Assembly: GCA_020722815.1 (NCBI GenBank)
Contig: DYKB01000046.1
Span: 1 to 54,862, forward strand
Origin: Caldithrix sp.
Lineage (GTDB): Bacteria > Zhuqueibacterota > Zhuqueibacteria > Thermofontimicrobiales > Sulfurfontimicrobiaceae
Direction: 5' to 3'
DNA length: 54,862 nt
Under the pieces are notes generated by a model that was not told the DNA's origin, did no database searches, and was given only the letters and a program-made list of their open reading frames with translations. How positions within the stretch are numbered: position 1 is the stretch's first letter; every line of letters begins with the position of its first letter. Shown here in pieces: positions 10,101 through 18,267 of the stretch. Position numbers and translations under genes: made by a program.

Positions 10101-11367
10101 CACCGATTTCATCCGCAGCAGCAAAATGAACTTCATTGCGCCCGGCCTGAAGTTCCTGATTAAAAAGAACATAAACCGTATCTTTATGAAGTTCAGTGTT
10201 AAATTGCACGGACTGATCATTCAATAATACCTGAATTGAATTTAAATCAATCGAATAGCTCGAATCACCGGGGACAAGCTTTGCTAAAAAATCAACAGTC
10301 GTATCAGGATTTAAAAAAATTGTTCCAGGGAGTGGTGAAAAGCCAACAAATCGAGGCTGCGGATCAACCACTTTCCGGGCAATACTTCGAAATTCTTCGC
10401 TGACGAACGGATTGGTGGGATCCATTTCTAAATAAATATCTTCATTTACGACAACGCGATATACACGTTGGCGGTTCACCCGAAGATTTAGCGTCTGTGT
10501 ATAAATTCCATCGCCATCTGAATCGGATAAATCATGCGTCTGTGGTTCGTCCATCCATTCCAATTTCACTTTTTCTACCGGATGTACTAAATCCAGCACC
10601 GGACTTCGTGCATCAAATTGAAGTTCGTAAGGCGCTTCAACAATCCCTTTCAAAATAGTGAATTGAGTTTCTGCATCGAAACCAGTTCCAGCGGAATTTT
10701 TTACCGAAAGCTTCAGTTGATGTGAACCAATCTCCAGTTTTTCAGCCGGAATATAAGCAAAATGTCGTGAATCTGGCTGATAATATTGCCAGGCATCCGG
10801 TATATTGATACCGTCAACAGAAAAAGTTATCGTTTCCGGTTTAACAGGATTTTTTAAGGAATATGAAATTTTCGCGGTCATTTCAGGCTGGCGAAAATTA
10901 ATCTCACTTTTATTCACGGGTTGAAAATAATAGATCATGGGATCTTTAACCGTAAGATACGAATCACGATAGGGTCCCCCATATTCCGGATTCAGTACGT
11001 CGGTATACCAGCCCGTAACGCCAGCCTGGCCGACGGTATCGACGTACGTGACGAATTTGTATTGATATTTTCCCGGTGCCAGATATAAAACGACAATCCA
11101 GGTATCATTACCAATATTTCGACACTTATAGACATCACCCCAGCCGTTGAAACTGCCATTTATTCCCACGCCGGAATCCTGTGCAGAGAGTTGATGATGA
11201 AATTCAAATTCGAACGGCACCAGTTGACTATCCGGCGCGGGTGCCTCGGCAAACTGAAGTAAAGTGAAGAGTTGGTCACGATGGGGATTATTATCGGTAG
11301 CCCATGATAAATCAGCGAAAATGAGAGCAAATAGTGCCAAACTGATCAGTTTTATTTGTGAAAACAT
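7156..11367 (-). CDS. Large secreted GH13 alpha-amylase family protein with Glucodextran_C-like module
   Basis: 1403 residues from the ATG at 11367, chosen because a signal peptide starts there and GGGAG lies upstream. The frame continues a further 57 codons upstream, but that part is translated from a dispersed palindromic element. Modules in order: E-set starch-binding-like domain with FNGWG (about 68-145), Ig-like linkers, a Glucodextran_C-like domain (about 445-650, recognised by GDDNGPGTFTYP), PKD-like domain, then the GH13 barrel (about 870-1180). Catalytic motifs are complete: DLVINHT, GFRCD with D1036, LLAEA with E1071, and ENHD with H1133/D1134. The end is a type IX sorting domain with NYPNPFN near 1317. 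It should hydrolyse starch-like glucans at the cell surface or outside. It follows the PPIase gene, separated by the repeat element. Confidence 0.93.
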   Translation of the reverse strand: MFSQIKLISLALFALIFADLSWATDNNPHRDQLFTLLQFAEAPAPDSQLVPFEFEFHHQLSAQDSGVGINGSFNGWGDVYKCRNIGNDTWIVVLYLAPGKYQYKFVTYVDTVGQAGVTGWYTDVLNPEYGGPYRDSYLTVKDPMIYYFQPVNKSEINFRQPEMTAKISYSLKNPVKPETITFSVDGINIPDAWQYYQPDSRHFAYIPAEKLEIGSHQLKLSVKNSAGTGFDAETQFTILKGIVEAPYELQFDARSPVLDLVHPVEKVKLEWMDEPQTHDLSDSDGDGIYTQTLNLRVNRQRVYRVVVNEDIYLEMDPTNPFVSEEFRSIARKVVDPQPRFVGFSPLPGTIFLNPDTTVDFLAKLVPGDSSYSIDLNSIQVLLNDQSVQFNTELHKDTVYVLFNQELQAGRNEVHFAAADEIGVPAHPANLTIGAYLSNTGFHDVDPSGDDNGPGTFTYPASTKAGVADIQAVHLSLNSALDSLNCVIEMKDIADFTRVGFGISNQTSKNLVNAPDNLELRIPEWENNGIFIILAAPNSGTFRSYLDNQILKSINPLQSVMKIQVNADASLTNHFHFQLAIADLETYLGTFNQKWFFTAYSYLVNQNGSVEISPNEGGLIENDEPDVYDLAFCTGLIAQSHLLKNYIRPNQLGGPRMAAIGSEMRGTIGLSGMDLNPAFEVAPLIKLFAQSGQVYQETVRVVGQVDDVSISSVDFIYHNAKFTLPVVNQFFEKTIQLAPGLNSFYAEVSTPSGSVSRSRLVVYDYRVDLAPIVKIETTIDGKTVTLDGSQSTSMNGTALKFSWRQDETNPTQVVLSSKTTAKTSFDAPTKPGEYYFTLVARAGSETGWARAVVVVDETVHSVDATEWHPAWVDSMVLYEIFVRTFSLTGKLSAIKDRIKSLKDFGINCIWLMPIHPSPSTHGYWITDYYGINPEYGTLNDFRDLVLEAHKYNIKVIIDLVINHTVDTHPFMRDALQNGEYSPFRDFYYWKNETEFEYLYSWINLPSINYSTPWVQDYLINMCKWWVRNYNIDGFRCDVAHAIEKFRPEGAAFWQRWRKELKEIKPDIFLLAEAAANDPVYFDKKFDSAYDYWFYNEKRNALSGVGGADKLHEVVLTYLKDIPSQARPMRYIENHDESRFLTSYSLAQAKLAAALDFTLPGIPLIYAGQETGELASRGLVHWSDSKQLTPFYQRLISLRKRFSALSTGSYTALQSENQNIYAFLRQKNDENFLILANLSANQQEAELRLRPQDIPFDTTQSFYLVDRFTDTSIPVKGAELLNYKFTLEPNQISIFEFSNKPTDIKKSELTPYYFGLQANYPNPFNSETTIQFSVGGAASVDTKIEIYNSLGQKVRTLINESLKPGNYQTSWKGVDETNLSISTGIYYCRFQSGNFVKTIKMLHLK

Positions 11368-11442
11368 AACAACCGCTCCCAAACTACCAGATTTGAATAT
11401 CAAAATGTCGTTATTTAAAAAAAGTAATTCAATTTTACTATC

Positions 11443-11585
11443 AGAGTCTGTCCCAAAAACACCAAAACTTGTCATTGCGAGGCGTTTTTTGCCGAAGCAA
11501 TCCCCCAATATAACAACGGAGATTGCTTCGTCGCACAAAACGCTCCTCGCAAGGACAATCGCCGTTGAGTTTTCGGACAGACTCT
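11443..11585. repeat. 143-bp inverted-repeat element (MITE-like), copy 1
   Basis: The ends are perfect 11-bp terminal inverted repeats AGAGTCTGTCC/GGACAGACTCT. The interior is itself an imperfect long palindrome containing TTGCGAGGCGTTTT and GATTGCTTCG and their complements. It lies between the PPIase and amylase genes. The PPIase stop codon TAG (11584-11586) overlaps the element's outer end, and the element creates a spurious upstream extension of the amylase frame. A related, more diverged copy is at 43392-43562. No target duplication is evident. Confidence 0.75.
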
Positions 11586-13347
11586 AATTAATCTCACGCA
11601 TTCCCGGCATGACCACGCGGTCATCAGATTCGATTTGTTTGCCCAGCCGGGTAAGAAGTGAATCATTTATTTGGATTTTAGCGCCGATTTTTAGCTTTTC
11701 CACCCATTTTTGATACATTTCACCACTCATTTGCTGGTGTAAATCAGCGACGACCGCTTCCCGTGCTTCCCGTAAAGTTTTATTCCGTTGCGGACGCTTC
11801 CCCAAAAGCTGAATAATGGAAAATCCCCCTGCCACCTGAATCGGTGCTGAAAATTGTCCGGGCTTCAACTGAAAGGCCACTTCAGAAATTCTCCCCATTT
11901 GACCGGAAGAAATCCAGCCTAAATCACCGGCACTGTCCGGATTCACGGTTCGCAGCGTATATTTTTGGGCTAAATCGCTAAATTTTGCTCCATTTTTTAA
12001 TTGATTGAGCAAATTAACCGCTTCGGGCAATGTTTTGACCAGAATTTCCTGAACATGAACCTGTTCCGGAATCCAGTAACGCGCCTGGTGCTGATGAAAA
12101 AATTTCTGTAACTGCTCCTCCGGGACGGTCATGGTATCCAGAATACTCTGCCACAGAGCACTAAAAGTATACTCATCCTCCCAATTTCGAACTTCCCGGG
12201 CAACCTCAGGATCTTTCTCCAGACCCCGGCGCCGGGCTTCCCGCGCTAAAAAGTCATCCTGTATCATATTTCCTAAATCTTTGCGAAAGCGGGTCGGGCT
12301 AACCATCACTGGTCGGCGGGCAATCGGCAAATTTCCGAGTTTTTCCAGAAAATCACCGATAGTCCACTGGCCATCCCGATAAGTAATCAAAATTTCCTTT
12401 GAATAGGCTTCAAGACCAGCTTCCAATCCCTTTAACTCCGTATCCTTCATTGGTGGAAGAAAATTCTGCTCAGCTCGGCGAGAATCAATCACATGCGCAC
12501 GAATTTTGGATACCAATAAATCAAAAGTGGGATTATACAACTCCACTTTCTGGTTTTCCATATAATTTTTAATAAATTCGTTCGATAACTTTTTGGCTTT
12601 GCGTCGTTCAATCTCCCGGATGAGTCGAGGCTTTTGATTTTCAAAATCATTTTGACTGACAAAAATATTCTGACGAGTGTTAATCACCTGCAGGAGGTGA
12701 TAACCGAAACGCGTTCGGATAGGACCGGAAATTTCACCAATTTTTAATGCGTAAGCTGAATCTTCAAGCGAGGGGTCCAGGCCGCCAAAACTTACCCACC
12801 CCAGATCGCCGCCATTATTTGCAAGCATGGAATCCTGAAATACGACCTGCGCGATTTCTTCCCAGGAAACACCGCGGGAAAGGGCGTCCTGAATGACTTG
12901 CATTTGCTGATCAGTCTTGGCAAAAAGGTGACGCACGTGTAATTGAAGGTTTCCCTTGTGAAATGCATCTAAAAGTTCATCCTCCGTTGCCTTCGCAGCG
13001 GATTCGATTTCGGAACGATAAAGCGCCTTCCGCAACGCTTCATCCCGGAACCAATTGACAAGACGCTGGACTTCAGGCTTTTGGTGAAAATTTAGTCGCC
13101 GTCCCTCTTTTATAAAAAGTTTTTTCTGAATCAATAATTCCAAATGCGCTTTTAAAGCCGCTTCACCACGTTTTGAAGCTGCCAGATGGGGGAGCATTTC
13201 ATAATTCATTAGCAGTTCATCTGCAGTAATTTTATCTCCCTTAACACGCGCAACTGTCTGATCATCCAGTTCTGGTTCGGCACATTTGAAAAATAGCACA
13301 CCCAAGAGGAAGAGTGCGAATAAAAAGATAATACGAAAAATAATCAC
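11584..13347 (-). CDS. Peptidylprolyl isomerase with two parvulin (PpiC/SurA-like) domains
   Basis: 587 residues from a GTG at 13347; no better start is seen and the ribosome site is weak. The N-terminus is a hydrophobic export signal ending FFKCAEPE, which may be a non-canonical lipobox. A SurA/PrsA-type helical region precedes parvulin domain 1 (about 138-225, with GGDLGWVSFGG and GYHLLQV). A helical linker leads to parvulin domain 2 (about 430-520, with AGDLGWISSGQM and GGFSIIQL). Such proteins assist folding of exported and outer-membrane proteins in the periplasm. Between an outer-membrane barrel gene and secreted amylase genes it is likely a dedicated or general chaperone for them. The last codons and stop abut the repeat element, so the native C-terminus may have been altered by its insertion. 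Confidence 0.9.
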   Translation of the reverse strand: MIIFRIIFLFALFLLGVLFFKCAEPELDDQTVARVKGDKITADELLMNYEMLPHLAASKRGEAALKAHLELLIQKKLFIKEGRRLNFHQKPEVQRLVNWFRDEALRKALYRSEIESAAKATEDELLDAFHKGNLQLHVRHLFAKTDQQMQVIQDALSRGVSWEEIAQVVFQDSMLANNGGDLGWVSFGGLDPSLEDSAYALKIGEISGPIRTRFGYHLLQVINTRQNIFVSQNDFENQKPRLIREIERRKAKKLSNEFIKNYMENQKVELYNPTFDLLVSKIRAHVIDSRRAEQNFLPPMKDTELKGLEAGLEAYSKEILITYRDGQWTIGDFLEKLGNLPIARRPVMVSPTRFRKDLGNMIQDDFLAREARRRGLEKDPEVAREVRNWEDEYTFSALWQSILDTMTVPEEQLQKFFHQHQARYWIPEQVHVQEILVKTLPEAVNLLNQLKNGAKFSDLAQKYTLRTVNPDSAGDLGWISSGQMGRISEVAFQLKPGQFSAPIQVAGGFSIIQLLGKRPQRNKTLREAREAVVADLHQQMSGEMYQKWVEKLKIGAKIQINDSLLTRLGKQIESDDRVVMPGMREIN

Positions 13348-13397
13348 GATAAATTTCCAGATAAATCGCTGCGATTTCAGATTCCATTAACAATGAA

Positions 13398-13430
13398 AGA
13401 CCTTCGGGGTTTTGAAAACCCCGAAGGCCT
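13398..13430. terminator. Strong palindrome after the PorV-like gene, terminator-like
   Basis: CCTTCGGGGTTTT and its exact complement are separated by one base (13401-13427), with partial extension outward to 13398-13430. It sits 14 nt beyond the stop of the PorV-like gene, so it would form a very stable hairpin in that transcript. The run of T after it is short and interrupted, so partial termination, an mRNA 3' stabiliser or a dispersed palindrome are all possible. Confidence 0.6.
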
Positions 13431-13443
13431 CATATCAGACAAA

Positions 13444-14463
13444 TTAAAATCCCAGGGCGATGCTGAATTTCTGAACATTATCAAATCGACCAAATGATTC
13501 ATAGGCATAATCGATTCGGGCTTCGACGGATCCCATAAATTTATATTGCAAACCGGCACCAAAAGTAAGTCCTTTTTCGGTTTCAATGGCGAAAAGCGAA
13601 GAGTAACCCGCCCTTAATGAAACCATGTTAAAGAGCATATATTCCGCCCCGATGTTGAGACTTTCCACATTATCATTGGGATGGATAGCATCGATTGCTA
13701 CCCAGAGTTGGTTATTTTCGACATCCTGGAGGACATCATAAGCGACACCGACCCGAAGATTGAGTGGTAAATCGAATTTATCAGTCCCTAAATCAGCGTT
13801 TAATTTATCGTTATTGCCCTCACGCTGGGGATCAATATCATGTTGAACCAGGATATCACGCCCACTCATTTGCATCTTTGTACCAAAATTGGTAATATTG
13901 GCACCAATGCGTAACCCGCGAAATCGGGTGATAAAAAGTGTTCCGATATCAATTGCCATCCCACCAGCGGAAGAGTTCAAAATATATTCACGAATATATT
14001 TAGCATTAACCCCAATAGAAAACCGATCCGTCAAACTACGTGCATAGGTGACCGCCAGGGCATAACTTCCGGCTTTGAACTTCTGGCCAGTTCCTTCGGG
14101 ATAGTATTCTGTTGTCCGATCCATTTCAGCCATGGTCAGAAATGTGGTATTTAATCCGAATGTCCCGACCGTTGGCACACTCAAAACCATGCCGGCATAG
14201 TCAAAATTAATATCAGCAATCCAGGTTGTGTGATTGAAAAAGGCTTCACCACCTTCAACCAGCGCAATCCCGGCTGGATTCCAATACATTCCAGAGGCAT
14301 CACTTGCCAATGCGACATAGGCACCCCCCATTCCAATGGCTCTGGCCCCTACGCCAATTTTTAAGAAATTAGCCGCTGTCGTGCCAACTTTAGTAACCCC
14401 CAGAACGGTCAGGGGCGTCCAGATGACGGCGACCATGATGAATATGAGAATTGTCTTCTTCAC
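13444..14463 (-). CDS. PorV/PorQ family outer-membrane beta-barrel protein
   Basis: 339 residues from a GTG start with GAGG about 8 nt upstream. Signal peptide at about 1-22. The mature protein opens with KVGTTAANFLKIGVGARAIG and then GGAYVALASDASGMYWNPAG, which are hallmarks of the PorV/PorQ (UPF0164) family, followed by alternating beta strands ending in an aromatic residue. PorV shuttles substrates of the type IX secretion system in Bacteroidetes. In this locus it follows a receptor and a large surface protein and precedes amylases that carry sorting domains, so it may help deliver them to the surface. Whether it is a true PorV or a paralogue specific to this locus cannot be decided here. 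Confidence 0.85.
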   Translation of the reverse strand: MKKTILIFIMVAVIWTPLTVLGVTKVGTTAANFLKIGVGARAIGMGGAYVALASDASGMYWNPAGIALVEGGEAFFNHTTWIADINFDYAGMVLSVPTVGTFGLNTTFLTMAEMDRTTEYYPEGTGQKFKAGSYALAVTYARSLTDRFSIGVNAKYIREYILNSSAGGMAIDIGTLFITRFRGLRIGANITNFGTKMQMSGRDILVQHDIDPQREGNNDKLNADLGTDKFDLPLNLRVGVAYDVLQDVENNQLWVAIDAIHPNDNVESLNIGAEYMLFNMVSLRAGYSSLFAIETEKGLTFGAGLQYKFMGSVEARIDYAYESFGRFDNVQKFSIALGF

Positions 14464-14570
14464 GATTCAACCTCTTTGATTCAATTTTATTTTATTAATC
14501 CTTTTTGATCATGATTTAAATTAAGGTTCACGTCGCCAATTATTTTGGCGGCCAGAACCAGAATCAAAGG

Positions 14571-17500
14571 CTATTTAATCACTGCAAATTTACCCACCTG
14601 TTCACCAATACCCGGCGCATCGATGTGATAAATATAAATACCATAGGAGATATCCAGATTATCCCGGGTAAGCATATTCCAGGTTTCAGTGCCATCGTTA
14701 ACGGTACCATAATGCTCAATCGTCTGGAGTAATTCACCATCGACGGTGTAAATACGAATGGTACATCGCATGGGTAAATGGTTAAAATGGATTTCACGTG
14801 CACCACGACCTGTTGAAAATGGATTTTTCGGTTCCCACATCGCACCGGCGACATACGGATTGGGTACGACTTTTATTGAATCCAACGATGTTTTCGCAAT
14901 ATCATCATCAACTTTGCCGGCGGCGGAAGTAAATTTAAAGTGATCACCTTTTCGGAAAGGCTTTGTTGTCATTATCTTCAGCGTATCACCCAGCGTCGGG
15001 ACATGCGAGGTCGTATCATTGCCCGCGACGGAAAATTTCCAGGTAACCAATGTCGTATCCGGCAATTTTTCAAAGAAAATCACCTGATCATTTGCCGAGA
15101 GTTTACCATTTTCAATAAAATAGCCAGCGGGGCGCCGATAATCAAGGAAAGCATAAGGAACGTGCTTGCCAGTGGAAATATCCTCCACATAAAAATTCGT
15201 AGCGACCGGTAAGATACTTACTTTTCTGGCAGTTGTCCCTCTTAATTGCCAGAGATCAAGGGTGTCTGATTGTTGATCGACTTGATCCGAAAAAACGAAT
15301 TTATAACCGACCGGATACGCTACACCTTGATTCAAGATGCCAAAGGCGGAATAGGGCACGAACGTATAGCTATACATTTGATCATAAAGTTTAGACCAAC
15401 CTGATTTATCGATGAGTCTCTTAATCTGCCAATCATTTTGAATATTAATTCGCATGCCATCGAAGAAATCCCGGCTGCCATCTACGTCCAGTGACCGATC
15501 AACTATCAACGCAGCAGAATCACCAAGCTGAACAAAGGTTTTGAAGTTGGCATTGATCAGCGTATCGGAATTTCCATTGGTAATATCCCGGATAATGTAC
15601 CCTGAAGTTACGGGAACGATTTCATCGGCATCCTTCCAATCAAGATTCGATTCACCAGATGTGGGAACGCCATCGCCTTCACCATCATCCGGCCCTGGAT
15701 AATTATCATCGTTCGGTCCCAAACCATCTGCGCCTAAATCATCAATAAAGCGATTCCAGTCATTATCATTATCAATTCCATCCGACGCCTGATCCCGAAA
15801 TTCAAGGACGTACTCGTGGCCTTCTTTAACGATGGGTTCATCAATTATTTCCAAGACAACTGCGCCAGTTCCAAAATTTCCAGGCTCAGGCGGCAATGAC
15901 TGCTCCCGCGAACGTTGCACATATCCAGCAGAAGGCGGATTTGGTGTAACAACAACGACATTTTTATTGGTCGTAACCGTACCCGCCTTGTCAATCGTCG
16001 CAAATTTGGAGGTTTCGGACGGCTGAATTCCCAATGATAATTCACCTTTATCATAAGCCGTTACCGCATAATAGTAGGTTAAGCCATTTACCACCGAGGT
16101 ATCCCGATATGAATGACGTAAACCATTATCCTCGCCCAGATAAAACTGAGCGCCATTAAAACCAGTTGGAAAGAAGCCGGTGACCCCATTCTTTTTATCG
16201 TATTGCGCAGCCGGTGCATCCAATTTGCGGGCACCAAACGCATCCGTAATCGGCAGAGCATCGCGAAAACCTGGATCTGATGACCGATAAATCTTGTAAC
16301 CTTCGAAGTCGTATCCCGAAAGCACATCGCGTGAAAGTTCGGCTTTATCATCCCAATAAATAGTCACTTCTTTATCACCAGCAACCGCCCACACCGTTGG
16401 CAACAGCGGAGCTTTAGCAAAATTGTAATTTTCATTATAAATTTTCTGTACTGTCTGTTTTGTTCGAACCAGATCACCCTTGTTCCGGCCGAATAATATC
16501 GCCACAGAAATACGTTCGGTTTCATCTGGTTTTAATGGGAAATAGCCGGAACCATAAATAAAGTCACCGTCCACATTTCCGGCTGTCGCATTAAAATAGC
16601 CGGGTTGCATAAATCCCCAAATATCTTCATCCTGATTCAAGCTAAATTTATTAAATGGATAGAAGAAATAAAAACTGGTTAAGCCTAACTGATCCGATTC
16701 TTTAATGTCAGTTTTATCAATATGGGGCTCTCCTGGTAAATTCGTGCCAAGTCCAGAAGTCGGCATTCCATCACTTTCACCGGGATCTCCGGTATTTTCC
16801 AGTCCATCCAATCCCACATCATCCGAAAGCGGACTCCAGTCATCATCATTATCAATGCCATCATCACGCCGTTCATCAATGAGGGGATTATTCAGACCTT
16901 CACCGGTCAGCCAATTTTTATATTTTAGTCCATCATAGACATAGGATTTTTGAAATACTTTTGGTGCAATCTCAACTTCAGCACCATTATTTTCATCGAT
17001 TAAGCCATCCAGGTTATCATCGATGCCATTGAATGGTATCTCTTCAACCGAACTTCCAGCCCGGACAATCTTCTGAAATTTCTTGCGTTCAATAACCACA
17101 GAATCACCCATTGTACTGACGCTGCGATTATAATTTTGGTAATTGATCAGCACAATCGGATCCCCTTTTAAGATGACTTTAGGCTGAAATGTTGAGTTAT
17201 TCAAGGTGGGACCAGGGCCTGATTTACCATCATTATCATTATCGATGCCATCAATAGAATTACCCGGACTTTCCAGAAAAGCAGTGCCCATCCAGTAAAC
17301 GGGCTGCCAGCCACCGCTACCAATGCCATCAAAATCCCACGAATAAGTGATATTTTCCGCTTTGTTGAAATCAGCGTTATCGTCTTCCCCGTCACCACCG
17401 GCCATAGCGCCCATGATAGTTGAAAAGACGACTTTATCGTATTCAGTGGTTCCGATATTTGAAATATCGAACAAAGTAAAAAATACATCCTGCGCCAACA

Positions 17501-18239
17501 CCTGTGACCATTGAAAACCACGACAGGCCGCCTGTAATCCTAAACCGCGACGATTGAGATCCGTTGAATCCGGAAAAAATTCGTAACGAGCATCATTGTA
17601 ATCGTCCATGATATAATAGCTCTCTTCATCCGCATTGAACACATTTTTACCAAAATAACCATTCCATTTCGCACGCCAGCCCGGATCAACCATATCATCC
17701 ATTTTATCCGGCCAAATATCCGGCCAGGAAACCCCATACTTATCGACGTCTTTATTTCTTTTGCCGGTTAGTTGATCGATGCCCAGGTTATTATAATCCG
17801 AATCTTTTAAATCAGTCATTGCCACCAGATTTGTATCGGAACTGGCATAACCGGGCAAAGCTTCCCAGGTATACCACCCCGAACCATCACTGGCGCGGTC
17901 TCCTGTCCGGGCGCTCACTTGCGGCCCACGGGGTGTCACAACTGAATGTTTTAAAAGGCCATTCCGATCTGTAATTTCAGCACCAACCATAATAAGCATA
18001 TCACCGATATATTCATGTCCGCTGTTGATTGGGTACTCTCCCCCGATATCTTCCGGTTTGCTGCCAACCCGCCCAACAAAACCGGTATTATAAAATGTTG
18101 TTCGAAATTGATTGCCACCATGAACATTACTTCGCTCTTCTTCCAGCATCCCGTGAGGCTTTGGCTGTGCATTCAGCATCAAACTCGAGCCAGAAAAGAG
18201 TAAAATAATAACGATGAAAATAGTGAATTTTTTAATCAT
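14571..18239 (-). CDS. Large secreted surface protein with Asp-rich repeats and Fn3-like module, next to TonB receptor
   Basis: 1222 residues with a signal peptide (about 1-25) and a GGAAG ribosome site. It has no catalytic motif that I recognise. Visible features are several Asp-rich segments of the DGIDNDxD type (clusters near residues 330, 405, 460-500 and 815-865) that look calcium-binding, a fibronectin III-like module near 620-730 (AVAGDKEVTIYWDD), and a C-terminal module of about 100 residues (VVPNPYVAG ... IYTVDGELL ... GIYIYHIDAPG) related to sorting/FlgD-like domains. It lies 28 nt after the TonB receptor gene and 107 nt before the PorV-like gene. By position it could be the surface partner of the receptor, as SusD is in Bacteroidetes, although it does not resemble SusD. 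The function is inferred from position only. Confidence 0.8.
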   Translation of the reverse strand: MIKKFTIFIVIILLFSGSSLMLNAQPKPHGMLEEERSNVHGGNQFRTTFYNTGFVGRVGSKPEDIGGEYPINSGHEYIGDMLIMVGAEITDRNGLLKHSVVTPRGPQVSARTGDRASDGSGWYTWEALPGYASSDTNLVAMTDLKDSDYNNLGIDQLTGKRNKDVDKYGVSWPDIWPDKMDDMVDPGWRAKWNGYFGKNVFNADEESYYIMDDYNDARYEFFPDSTDLNRRGLGLQAACRGFQWSQVLAQDVFFTLFDISNIGTTEYDKVVFSTIMGAMAGGDGEDDNADFNKAENITYSWDFDGIGSGGWQPVYWMGTAFLESPGNSIDGIDNDNDGKSGPGPTLNNSTFQPKVILKGDPIVLINYQNYNRSVSTMGDSVVIERKKFQKIVRAGSSVEEIPFNGIDDNLDGLIDENNGAEVEIAPKVFQKSYVYDGLKYKNWLTGEGLNNPLIDERRDDGIDNDDDWSPLSDDVGLDGLENTGDPGESDGMPTSGLGTNLPGEPHIDKTDIKESDQLGLTSFYFFYPFNKFSLNQDEDIWGFMQPGYFNATAGNVDGDFIYGSGYFPLKPDETERISVAILFGRNKGDLVRTKQTVQKIYNENYNFAKAPLLPTVWAVAGDKEVTIYWDDKAELSRDVLSGYDFEGYKIYRSSDPGFRDALPITDAFGARKLDAPAAQYDKKNGVTGFFPTGFNGAQFYLGEDNGLRHSYRDTSVVNGLTYYYAVTAYDKGELSLGIQPSETSKFATIDKAGTVTTNKNVVVVTPNPPSAGYVQRSREQSLPPEPGNFGTGAVVLEIIDEPIVKEGHEYVLEFRDQASDGIDNDNDWNRFIDDLGADGLGPNDDNYPGPDDGEGDGVPTSGESNLDWKDADEIVPVTSGYIIRDITNGNSDTLINANFKTFVQLGDSAALIVDRSLDVDGSRDFFDGMRINIQNDWQIKRLIDKSGWSKLYDQMYSYTFVPYSAFGILNQGVAYPVGYKFVFSDQVDQQSDTLDLWQLRGTTARKVSILPVATNFYVEDISTGKHVPYAFLDYRRPAGYFIENGKLSANDQVIFFEKLPDTTLVTWKFSVAGNDTTSHVPTLGDTLKIMTTKPFRKGDHFKFTSAAGKVDDDIAKTSLDSIKVVPNPYVAGAMWEPKNPFSTGRGAREIHFNHLPMRCTIRIYTVDGELLQTIEHYGTVNDGTETWNMLTRDNLDISYGIYIYHIDAPGIGEQVGKFAVIK

Positions 18240-18267
18240 TTTTCTTCCACCAGAATATGGTTAAAAG

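Noticed and set aside
11368..11538. N-terminal 57-codon extension of the large amylase.
   Set aside because: It is translated from the dispersed palindromic element; the signal peptide and ribosome site support the start at 11367.
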